Positions 9,484-15,473 of a stretch of DNA of 64,000 nucleotides are shown piece by piece. The notes beneath the pieces were generated by a model. It was given only the letters and a program-made list of their open reading frames with translations. It searched no databases and was not told the DNA's origin. The position numbers and the translations under genes are program-made. Positions within the stretch are counted from its first letter, which is position 1. Each line of letters begins with the position of its first letter. The stretch is from Pseudomonas nunensis (lineage in GTDB: Bacteria > Pseudomonadota > Gammaproteobacteria > Pseudomonadales > Pseudomonadaceae), in NCBI RefSeq assembly GCF_024296925.1, contig NZ_CP101125.1, positions 1,056,501 to 1,120,500 on the forward strand, given 5' to 3'.

Positions 9484-9514
9484 GCTCAGCTCCGACAGAA
9501 GTGCTCCGAGACTA

Positions 9515-9530
9515 CCAAGCAAGCGCTTGG
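9515..9530. promoter_or_regulatory. AtuR operator, copy 1 (proximal to atuA)
   Basis: CCAAGC-AAGC-GCTTGG is an inverted repeat with 6-base arms around a 4-base spacer, extendable by one A/T pair. It lies 32 bases upstream of the atuA start. P. aeruginosa AtuR is known to bind two inverted repeats in the atuA-atuR intergenic region, which fits this site and its partner at 9558. Confidence 0.88.
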
Positions 9531-9557
9531 TTTGTAAACGCCTGAAATATCTTCTCC

Positions 9558-9573
9558 CCAAGCGCTTGCTTGG
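9558..9573. promoter_or_regulatory. AtuR operator, copy 2 (proximal to atuR)
   Basis: CCAAGC-GCTT-GCTTGG is the exact reverse complement of the copy at 9515-9530. The two sites start 43 bases apart, close to four helical turns, so two repressor dimers could sit on the same DNA face. It lies 88 bases upstream of the atuR start. Confidence 0.88.
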
Positions 9574-9661
9574 TCGCTCCGGCCAGCTTAAATTGCCCGC
9601 GCAACCCCGCTGATTTAGCGGCGAGCGGCGCATCTGACTGAACGACTGTAGGAGAGAACGG

Positions 9662-10288
9662 GTGGACGAGCAAAAAGCCCTGAGGGTGATGCGCGAATTG
9701 GTCGACAACGGCCAATTGACCGACCCGGATAGCGCTCGCGGCAAACTGCTGCAAGTGGCGGCTCATCTGTTCCGCAATAAAGGTTATGAACGCACCACCG
9801 TGCGGGATCTAGCCAGCGCAGTGGGCATTCAGTCGGGCAGTATTTTTCATCACTTCAAAAGCAAGGACGAGATCCTGCGTGCGGTGATGGAAGAAACCAT
9901 TCGCTACAACACCGCGTTGATGCAGGCGGCCTTGGCCGAGGCTGCCAACGTGCGCGAGCGGGTGCTGGCGCTGATTCGTTGCGAGTTGCAGTCGATCATG
10001 GGCGGCAGCGGCGAAGCCATGGCGGTGCTGGTTTATGAATGGCGTTCGTTGTCCGCAGAAGGGCAGGTCCACGTGCTGGCCCTGCGTGACATTTATGAAG
10101 AGATCTGGCTGCAAGTGCTGGGCGAGGCCAAGGACGCCGGGTTTATCCGTGGCGACGTGTTCATCACCCGGCGTTTCCTGACGGGCGCGTTGTCCTGGAC
10201 CACCACCTGGTTTCGCGCCGGCGGCAGCATGAGCCTCGATCAATTGGCCGATGAGGCGTTGATTCTGGTGCTGGAAGAACGGCAGTAA
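9662..10288 (+). CDS. atuR: TetR-family repressor AtuR
   Basis: A 208-residue TetR regulator. The N-terminal HTH spans about residues 25-70 ([31 protein letters not shown], then [13 protein letters not shown]), followed by an all-helical ligand domain. The start is GTG at 9662 behind TAGGAG. It is divergent from atuA across a 178-base region with two matching operators, so it should repress the atu genes and itself, with release by a terpenoid acyl-CoA or related ligand (inferred from P. aeruginosa AtuR). Confidence 0.92.
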   Translation: MDEQKALRVMRELVDNGQLTDPDSARGKLLQVAAHLFRNKGYERTTVRDLASAVGIQSGSIFHHFKSKDEILRAVMEETIRYNTALMQAALAEAANVRERVLALIRCELQSIMGGSGEAMAVLVYEWRSLSAEGQVHVLALRDIYEEIWLQVLGEAKDAGFIRGDVFITRRFLTGALSWTTTWFRAGGSMSLDQLADEALILVLEERQ

Positions 10289-10380
10289 GACGTCTATCTC
10301 GACGATAAACTGGCTAAGTAGGCGAAACCGCCTAGCTTGAATGGATTGATGCATATTTTTTCGGGGAGTGGGTTGTTTTG

Positions 10381-11175
10381 ATGTCTTCGCCAAGTTGGAC
10401 GGTCTCGCGGCTTTTGCTGGCGGCACTCGCGGTGCTATGGGTATTGCCGTCCCAGGCAGCGCAACAGGTGCGGGTCGGCGCTGCGCACTTTCCGCCTTAC
10501 ACCGTGCGCCCGGAGTCTGGTGCTGACACCGGTTTGTTGCCGCAATTGGTGGAAGCCCTGAATCAATTGCAGACCGACTACCATTTCGTGCTGGTGCCCA
10601 CTTCGATTCCCCGGCGTTTCGGTGATTTCAAGCAGGGCCGGGTGGACATGGCGATCTTCGAGAACCCGGAGTGGGGCTGGAAGGACATTCCTCACACCAC
10701 CGTCGACATGGGCCTGGAAGACGCGGAGATTTTTGTCGCGCAACGTAAACCAGATCGTCAGCAGAGTTACTTTGCCGACCTCACGGGCAAGCGTCTCGCA
10801 CTGTTCAGCGGCTATCACTACGAATTCGCCAACTTCAACGCCGACCCGAAATTCCTCGCGCAGAATTACAACGCCACGCTGACCTATTCCCATGACAGCA
10901 ACCTGCTGATGGTGCTGCGTGACCGCGCGGACATTGCCCTGGTCACGCGCTCGTACCTGAGCGATTACTTGCTGCGCAACGAAAAAGTCGCCGATGAATT
11001 GCTGGTGTCCCAGCGCATCGATCAGGTCTACCACCACTACGCGCTGCTCAGTCCGAGCGCGCCGATCAGTGGCCCGGCGTTCACCCAGTTGCTGCAAGGC
11101 CTGCGCGACAACGGCCAGATGCTGAAGATTTTCGAGCCATACAAGATCGCCGTGGTGCCAGTGCCCAAGTCCTGA
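10381..11175 (+). CDS. Periplasmic solute-binding protein, amino-acid-binding (SBP_bac_3) type
   Basis: A 264-residue secreted protein with signal peptide LLLAALAVLWVLPSQAAQ (cleavage near residue 25), then the family-3 start VRVGAAHFPPYTVRP and the typical DMAIFENPEWGW and DIALVTRSYLSDYL segments. No permease or ATPase gene accompanies it, so it is an orphan binding protein; the ligand is unknown. The ATG at 10381 is chosen over the preceding TTG because GGGGAG is well spaced from it. The 92-base gap before it holds an imperfect hairpin (10314-10338) and no clear promoter. The last 45 codons are present again at 12151-12284 as a detached fragment. Confidence 0.8.
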   Translation: MSSPSWTVSRLLLAALAVLWVLPSQAAQQVRVGAAHFPPYTVRPESGADTGLLPQLVEALNQLQTDYHFVLVPTSIPRRFGDFKQGRVDMAIFENPEWGWKDIPHTTVDMGLEDAEIFVAQRKPDRQQSYFADLTGKRLALFSGYHYEFANFNADPKFLAQNYNATLTYSHDSNLLMVLRDRADIALVTRSYLSDYLLRNEKVADELLVSQRIDQVYHHYALLSPSAPISGPAFTQLLQGLRDNGQMLKIFEPYKIAVVPVPKS

Positions 11176-11191
11176 CCGATTGTCTGAAATA

Positions 11192-11238
11192 GCGGGTTTT
11201 TGCCACTGACCTGTCAGATCTGACAGTAGAAAACCCGC
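11192..11238 (+). promoter_or_regulatory. Nested palindrome hairpin upstream of first CCGCC-motif gene
   Basis: The perfect 16-base palindrome CTGTCAGATCTGACAG (11211-11226) sits inside a longer inverted repeat with arms GCGGGTTTT (11192-11200) and AAAACCCGC (11230-11238). It is not a classical terminator, because the T-run is inside the stem and not after it. It begins 17 bases after the binding-protein stop and ends 71 bases before the next gene. It could be an operator, a cruciform site or an RNA structure. Confidence 0.7.
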
Positions 11239-11309
11239 AGCCCCCACGTTTACATGACCTCCTGCCGTCGGCTCTGTTCTTGGGCTGACTTTGTCTAGAG
11301 GTCCATGCC

Positions 11310-12146
11310 ATGTCTGACCCTGTCTTCGTCAATCTGAAATGTGTTCCACCACTCAACGTCCCTGAGGCTCCTGACAACCGGCTCAAGGTGCGTCCAACTG
11401 ATGACGGACAACCGGGCATTAGCGTTCTGGTGGAACCTTGGCCGTTTATGGCCCCGTCCAATACGGTAACACTGCATGTCTGCGGCCAGCGTCAGGATGG
11501 CAGCCCGTTCATGTTGCGCGTGGTGTATGCCGAGCCAGTCACTGATACCGACGTCAACGAAGGCTGGGAGCGATCTATTCCGTGGCACGTGCTCAACGAT
11601 CTGCAGCACGGCAGTTCACTGGTGTTTGTATTTCAAGTGGCCTTTGACGATTGCTGCGGGTGCTGTCCGTTGCTGTTTCCACCATTGGTGATCGAGGTAC
11701 TCATCCCATTCGAAGATTTGACGACGTTCACCGATGGAAATTGGAATCATTGGGAAAAAGGGGATGCAATAAAAGATGCACGGGATCTGCTGTTGGTTAA
11801 CAGGAACGGTAACGAATGCCTGGAGAATATGACTTACTCCAGTAATTCATCTGGAGTGGTCTTGATTAAGACTTACGATCAGCTTGAGGTAGGTCTGCGT
11901 TATGAGTTTGGTTTGTCAGTTCGGCGATTGAATAATTCCAATCCCGTTCCAGCCCTGTCGTTGCAGACAAGTTCAGGGCCTGTGACCGATGAAACCCCGA
12001 TTACTGACTTATCCTGGCATCCGCTCAAGGGCGAATTCATTGCTGATGCCTGCACCATGCAGTTGTGGATCTACAGTCATGAGGCTGATACAAACATCAG
12101 AGGTAACGATTACGGGTTGGACGATATTCTGGTCCGGCAGGTGTAG
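11310..12146 (+). CDS. Unrecognised protein with CCGCC motif and jelly-roll-like C-terminus (copy 1)
   Basis: A 278-residue protein with no signal peptide. The N-terminal half (about 1-135) contains FVNLKCVPP, VEPWPFMAPSNT, EPVTDTDVNEGW, SIPWHVL and a compact DDCCGCCPLLF motif (about 113-123) whose cysteines could bind metal or form disulfides. The C-terminal half starts DLTTFTDGNWNHW and ends YGLDDILVRQV, a layout typical of carbohydrate-binding/galactose-binding-like jelly rolls. The central and C-terminal DNA is visibly more AT-rich than its surroundings. It is paralogous to 12419-13252. I do not recognise the family and assign no function. Confidence 0.75.
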   Translation: MSDPVFVNLKCVPPLNVPEAPDNRLKVRPTDDGQPGISVLVEPWPFMAPSNTVTLHVCGQRQDGSPFMLRVVYAEPVTDTDVNEGWERSIPWHVLNDLQHGSSLVFVFQVAFDDCCGCCPLLFPPLVIEVLIPFEDLTTFTDGNWNHWEKGDAIKDARDLLLVNRNGNECLENMTYSSNSSGVVLIKTYDQLEVGLRYEFGLSVRRLNNSNPVPALSLQTSSGPVTDETPITDLSWHPLKGEFIADACTMQLWIYSHEADTNIRGNDYGLDDILVRQV

Positions 12147-12284
12147 CGCTTCGTGCTCAGCCCGGCCGCGCCGATCAGTGGCCCGGCGTTCAGCCAGTTG
12201 CTGCAAGGCCTGCGCGATAACGGCCAGATGCTGAAGATTTTCGAGCCGTACAAGATCGCGGTGGTGCCGGTGTCCAAGCCTTGA
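12147..12284 (+). pseudogene. Detached 3' fragment of the binding-protein gene
   Basis: Directly after the TAG of the first CCGCC gene and in the same frame, the DNA reads RFVLSPAAPISGPAFSQLL and continues to IAVVPVSKP-stop. It matches the C-terminus of the binding protein at 11041-11175. About 14 of 134 aligned bases differ, including five silent third-base changes. It has no start codon of its own. It is the left end of duplication unit 2; readthrough of one TAG would fuse it to the upstream protein. Confidence 0.88.
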
Positions 12285-12300
12285 CCGCTTGTCTGGAAAA

Positions 12301-12347
12301 GCGGTTTTTGGCCACTGACCTGTCAGATCTGACAGTAGAAAAACCAC
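12301..12347 (+). promoter_or_regulatory. Nested palindrome hairpin upstream of second CCGCC-motif gene
   Basis: The identical 16-base palindrome CTGTCAGATCTGACAG lies at 12320-12335. The outer arms are GGTTTTT (12303-12309) and AAAAACC (12339-12345). Compared with copy 1, the pair G11196/C11234 has become T12305/A12343, a compensatory double change that keeps the stem, while one neighbouring pair is lost (C12302 opposite A12346). Conservation at the same distance from the next gene supports a function. Confidence 0.7.
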
Positions 12348-12418
12348 GAGCCAAACGATTTGATGACCTCTTGTTTTCAGCTCTATTACTGGGCTGAATT
12401 TGTCGAGAGGTCCTTGTC

Positions 12419-13252
12419 ATGGCACAACCCGTCTTCGTCAATCTGAAATGTGTTCCATCAATCAACGTTGCGCACACCCCTGATAATCATTTCAGCGTAA
12501 GGCCGGCCGAAGATTCAGGAGAGGGCATTGCAGTGCGTGTTGAACCGTGGCCTTTCATGGCGCCGTCCAACACGGCAACTCTGCATGTTTGCGGGACGCA
12601 CAATGACGATAGCCCCTTCATGTTGCGCGTGGCGTATGCGGAGCCGGTCACTGAAGTTGAAGTCAACGAGGGTTGGCAAAGAACGATCCCTTGGGATGTG
12701 CTCGGTGATCTGCGGCATGGCAGTTCGCTGGTATGTATATTCCAAGTGGCGTTCGACGATTGCTGCGGCTGCTGCCCGTTGCTGTTTGCGCCGTTGAGCT
12801 TGCGGGTAAACGTGCCGTGGCAGGACCTCACTACCTTCACCGATGGTGATTACAACGGCTGGCAGGTCGGGCCGGCGGCTTCTGATCCAAGGGATCTTGT
12901 CATTGTCAGAATGCCTGACGGTAATGACGTGCTTCACAATAAGTCCCACACGAGTGCCTCCAACGGCGTGGTTCTATTCAAAACCTATACCGAATTGCGG
13001 GTGGGTGAGGTCTATGAATTCAGCTTGAGGATTAGTCGATCAGGCATGGCAGGCACAAAGCCGATTCTCGTGCTTCAGGCCGATGATGCGGTGGTGGCCG
13101 GTCCAGAAGAAATTCCCACTCTTGATTGGGTGATACTGCGCGGGAGCCTCATACCGAGCAGTACGACGATGACGTTAAGGCTCATCAGCGAAGTCGCCAC
13201 CGGGGGAGGCAATGATTACTACGTGGACGATATCCTGGTCCGTACGTTGTAG
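12419..13252 (+). CDS. Unrecognised protein with CCGCC motif and jelly-roll-like C-terminus (copy 2)
   Basis: A 277-residue paralogue of 11310-12146. The first 135 residues are closely similar (FVNLKCVPS, VEPWPFMAPSNT, DDCCGCCPLLF all kept), while the C-terminal half has diverged except for DLTTFTDGDYNGW at its start and YYVDDILVRTL at its end. The pattern of a conserved head and variable tail suggests a shared anchoring or export module joined to a diversifying binding domain; this is inference. It has a GAGAGG ribosome site. No signal peptide, no transmembrane helix and no recognised family. Confidence 0.75.
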   Translation: MAQPVFVNLKCVPSINVAHTPDNHFSVRPAEDSGEGIAVRVEPWPFMAPSNTATLHVCGTHNDDSPFMLRVAYAEPVTEVEVNEGWQRTIPWDVLGDLRHGSSLVCIFQVAFDDCCGCCPLLFAPLSLRVNVPWQDLTTFTDGDYNGWQVGPAASDPRDLVIVRMPDGNDVLHNKSHTSASNGVVLFKTYTELRVGEVYEFSLRISRSGMAGTKPILVLQADDAVVAGPEEIPTLDWVILRGSLIPSSTTMTLRLISEVATGGGNDYYVDDILVRTL

Positions 13253-13343
13253 TGGAGGAACTTCCATCGAAGGGAAGCCTGATACGCCTCAACGGCTTTC
13301 AAACGGTTTGTCGATTGTCGGGCCGGCCAGGCGGATGACTTGT

Positions 13344-13367
13344 TAAATTTCCTTCTCCCGCTTACGT
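13344..13367 (+). promoter_or_regulatory. PvdS-type (iron-starvation box) promoter of the acetyltransferase gene
   Basis: TAAAT at 13344-13348, 16 bases, then CGT at 13365-13367: an exact match to the TAAAT-N16/17-CGT promoter recognised by PvdS. It ends 37 bases before the ATG of the acetyltransferase gene, which places that gene in the pyoverdine regulon. Confidence 0.85.
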
Positions 13368-13404
13368 CACTTGTTGAATTGTCGACGATACGTGAGCCCG
13401 ACCC

Positions 13405-14418
13405 ATGTCCAATCTGAATGACCTGACTGCCCTGGCGTTACCGTCAGGGCGCAGCCTTGTAGCCGATGAAACCGAAAACCGGCTGAGCCTCAGCCTGGAA
13501 GGGCAACCGCTGATTCGTTTGCGTCTGTCCCGCGAGCCCGGTTTGCACATCGAGGTGGAAGAACGCTTCGGGTTGCCCGCCGGTCAGGCGTTCTGGGCGG
13601 CGTGTTATTGGCTGTTTGCGCGTGATCCGGATTGCCAGCGCCTGACCTGGCGCCTCGGCGAAGCGCCGACCGAAGCCTTGCGCAGCGGTTTGCTGATCCC
13701 GACCGAAAAACTCGGTGAGTACCGCTGCGAGCGCACGCTGTTCTGGCAGTTGCCGCAGCCGTGGCTGGGGGAGTCGCTGTCGGGCATTTATCCACAGCAA
13801 ATGGTCATCAGCGCCGGCAAGCGTCATCCCTTGCGCCCGGCCAAACCGCGCGGTGAAGTCTATCGACGTTTCGATGCACGTCTCGGCGCCTGGATTTCCT
13901 TGCGCACGGTAGAAATCGAACAGGACCTGCCGCGCTTCAATCGCTGGCAGAACAGCCCGCGGGTTGCGAGTTTCTGGGAAGAGCAGGGCAGCCTCGAAAA
14001 GCATCGCGGGTACTTGAGCAAGCTCGACGCCGATCCGCATACCCTGACGCTGATCGGTTGTTTCGATGATCAGCCGTTCGCCTACTTTGAAGCCTACTGG
14101 GCCAAGGAAGATCGCATCGCGCCGTTCTATGACGCCGGCGATTACGACCGTGGCATTCACATGTTGGTGGGGGAAGAGGCGCATCGCGGCCCGCACAAAG
14201 TCGCGAGCTGGTTATCGGCGCTGGTGCATTACCTGTTTCTTGATGATCCGCGCACCCAGCGCGTGGTCGCCGAGCCTCGTGCCGACAACGCGAAGATGAT
14301 CGGGCATATGCACAACCAGTGTTTCCACTGCGAGAAAGAGTTCGACTTCCCGCACAAGCGCGCGGCGCTGATGGTGTTGGGGCGTGAGTGGTTTTTTGAT
14401 CGGTGCAGGTTGGCGTGA
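13405..14418 (+). CDS. IucB/PvdYII-like N-hydroxyornithine acetyltransferase
   Basis: A 337-residue GNAT protein of the siderophore acetylase (IucB/RhbD/AlcB) family. The N-terminal half is variable; the catalytic half contains WISLRTVEIEQDLPRFNRW, LTLIGCFDDQPFAYFEAYW, EDRIAPFYDAGDYDRGIH, LFLDDPRTQRVVAEPRADN and the closing EFDFPHKRAALM. The family transfers acetyl from acetyl-CoA to an N-hydroxylated diamine. Next to pvdS and behind a perfect PvdS promoter, it most likely acetylates N5-hydroxyornithine for the pyoverdine peptide, as PvdYII does in strains that lack PvdF. The acetyl-hydroxyornithine prediction is inference. It is convergent with pvdS across a REP pair. Confidence 0.85.
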   Translation: MSNLNDLTALALPSGRSLVADETENRLSLSLEGQPLIRLRLSREPGLHIEVEERFGLPAGQAFWAACYWLFARDPDCQRLTWRLGEAPTEALRSGLLIPTEKLGEYRCERTLFWQLPQPWLGESLSGIYPQQMVISAGKRHPLRPAKPRGEVYRRFDARLGAWISLRTVEIEQDLPRFNRWQNSPRVASFWEEQGSLEKHRGYLSKLDADPHTLTLIGCFDDQPFAYFEAYWAKEDRIAPFYDAGDYDRGIHMLVGEEAHRGPHKVASWLSALVHYLFLDDPRTQRVVAEPRADNAKMIGHMHNQCFHCEKEFDFPHKRAALMVLGREWFFDRCRLA

Positions 14419-14458
14419 TGCGTAGGGCTCAAGATTCTTTGCGGTCTTGAGTCAGCCT

Positions 14459-14529
14459 TCGCGGGCAAGCCCGCTCCCACATTTGACCTGTGTTCGCAGG
14501 ACCAATGTGGGAGCGGGCTTGCTCGCGAA
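14459..14529. repeat. REP/BIME pair between acetyltransferase and pvdS
   Basis: Inverted arms tcgcgggcaagcccgctccc and gggagcgggcttgctcgcga lie about 25 bases apart between two convergent genes. The two arms differ slightly (gcgggcaag versus gcgagcaag). Confidence 0.9.
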
Positions 14530-14552
14530 TGGGGGCAACGGGATTTTGGAAC

Positions 14553-15101
14553 TTAACGCCGGGCAAACGTATCCGCCCGACTCCCCGATACCTTGCGGCA
14601 GTGCACCAGCGCATCACGAATCATGAAATTCACCAAGGTCGGCGAGACGCCGAGTTCCTTGGCGATGTCCTTCTGCGGTACGCCGTGCAGGCGGTACATC
14701 TCGAAGGCATAACGCGTGCGGCTGGGCAGCTCGGTCAGCGCATCGGCGATGTGTTCCAGGGTCGAGAAATTGATGTGCGAGGTTTCTGGCGAAGCGCCCT
14801 GGATCACCACGTTCAGACCTTCCTCTTCAGGGCCCGAATACTTCTGCTCCAGCGCCTGTTTGCGGTAGTGATCGATCGCCAGGTTGCGCACGATCTGGAA
14901 CAGGTAACTGAGCTGAGCCTTGAATGAAGACGTGATCTGCGGCGCCGATTGCAGTCGGAAAAACGCATCTTGCACCACGTCCTCAGCCCGCGACCGGCAG
15001 CCGGTAATGCGGGCTGCAATTTTGACCAGAATCAGTCGGTTGTCGACAAAGGCCTGAAGTAGCGGTGAATCGCACCTGCTTGTGGATACTTGTTCCGTCA
15101 T
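14553..15101 (-). CDS. pvdS: Iron-starvation ECF sigma factor PvdS
   Basis: A 182-residue ECF sigma factor. Region 2 holds ITGCRSRAEDVVQDAFFRL and FQIVRNLAIDHYRKQ; region 4 holds the helix-turn-helix LHGVPQKDIAKELGVSPTLVNFMI. It directs RNA polymerase to TAAAT-N16-CGT promoters of pyoverdine genes; three such sites are in this window. The start MTEQVST is taken at 15101, not the upstream ATG at 15164, because it matches the family N-terminus. Its expression should be iron-repressed through the Fur box 85 bases upstream. Confidence 0.95.
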   Translation of the reverse strand: MTEQVSTSRCDSPLLQAFVDNRLILVKIAARITGCRSRAEDVVQDAFFRLQSAPQITSSFKAQLSYLFQIVRNLAIDHYRKQALEQKYSGPEEEGLNVVIQGASPETSHINFSTLEHIADALTELPSRTRYAFEMYRLHGVPQKDIAKELGVSPTLVNFMIRDALVHCRKVSGSRADTFARR

Positions 15102-15186
15102 GGAAATCACCTTGCTGCAAATAGGGTTGCGGGACGACAAGCGTTTCGGAGCCGTCCTACACATCGAGCGACAAATTATGTTGAAT

Positions 15187-15205
15187 GATAATGATTGTCA
15201 ATTGA
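15187..15205 (-). promoter_or_regulatory. Fur box upstream of pvdS
   Basis: GATAATGATTGTCAATTGA matches about 13 of 19 positions of the GATAATGATAATCATTATC consensus, including an unbroken nine-base GATAATGAT. It lies in the pvdS promoter region. The 372-base gap between pvdS and pvdL otherwise holds the pvdL promoter and leader. Confidence 0.82.
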
Positions 15206-15295
15206 GAAAGAGAATTAATGCTCCACAAAAGTGCAGAGTGCGAACTGCGACACGCTGTCGCGCCCCCAGCCTGGTTGCCGTTCAAGGCTGCCGAC

Positions 15296-15319
15296 TAATT
15301 ATTTCAAGACATCAATCGT
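15296..15319 (+). promoter_or_regulatory. PvdS-type promoter of pvdL
   Basis: TAATT at 15296-15300, 16 bases, CGT at 15317-15319: one mismatch from TAAAT-N16-CGT. It is followed by a leader of about 150 bases before the pvdL ATG. Confidence 0.75.
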
Positions 15320-15375
15320 TCTCATTGGTGAATGGTTCCGGATACGTCCCGGCCAAAACAGCATTCCCAAGCCTT

Positions 15376-15397
15376 GCGCGGTCGGCGAAGACCGCGC
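15376..15397 (+). other. Stem-loop in the pvdL 5' leader
   Basis: GCGCGGTC (15376-15383) pairs perfectly with GACCGCGC (15390-15397) around a six-base loop. It sits inside the predicted untranslated leader, 76 bases before the ATG, and has no T-run, so it is not a simple terminator. Confidence 0.55.
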
Positions 15398-15473
15398 CCT
15401 GCACGCCATTTGTATGAGCGTGACGTAGGAAAACCGATTCCAACTTGTAAGCCGAATTCAGGCAGGAAACCTC

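Larger units (their letters stand above)
11042..12146 (+). repeat. Tandem duplication, unit 1
   Basis: This unit runs from the last 45 codons of the binding-protein gene, through the palindrome hairpin, to the end of the first CCGCC-motif gene. Corresponding landmarks in unit 2 lie exactly 1109 bases later: binding-protein stop 11175/12284, palindrome 11211/12320, gene start 11310/12419. No net indel has accumulated over this part. Similarity is high up to the middle of the gene and then falls. Confidence 0.88.
12151..13252 (+). repeat. Tandem duplication, unit 2
   Basis: The second unit is offset 1109 bases from unit 1, starting within the binding-protein tail (similarity begins at 12151, matching 11042) and ending with the second CCGCC-motif gene. 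It carries the binding-protein fragment, the palindrome hairpin and the paralogous gene. Confidence 0.88.

Noticed and set aside
6838..9537. 899-codon open frame on the plus strand across atuA and atuB
   Set aside because: It is the antisense shadow of highly GC-rich coding sequence; the minus-strand proteins are clear family members in tight operon order, and the shadow frame has no recognisable domain.
11192..11238. Palindrome region read as a Rho-independent terminator of the binding-protein gene
   Set aside because: The T-run lies inside the 5' arm and the A-run inside the 3' arm of the stem; no T-run follows the hairpin.
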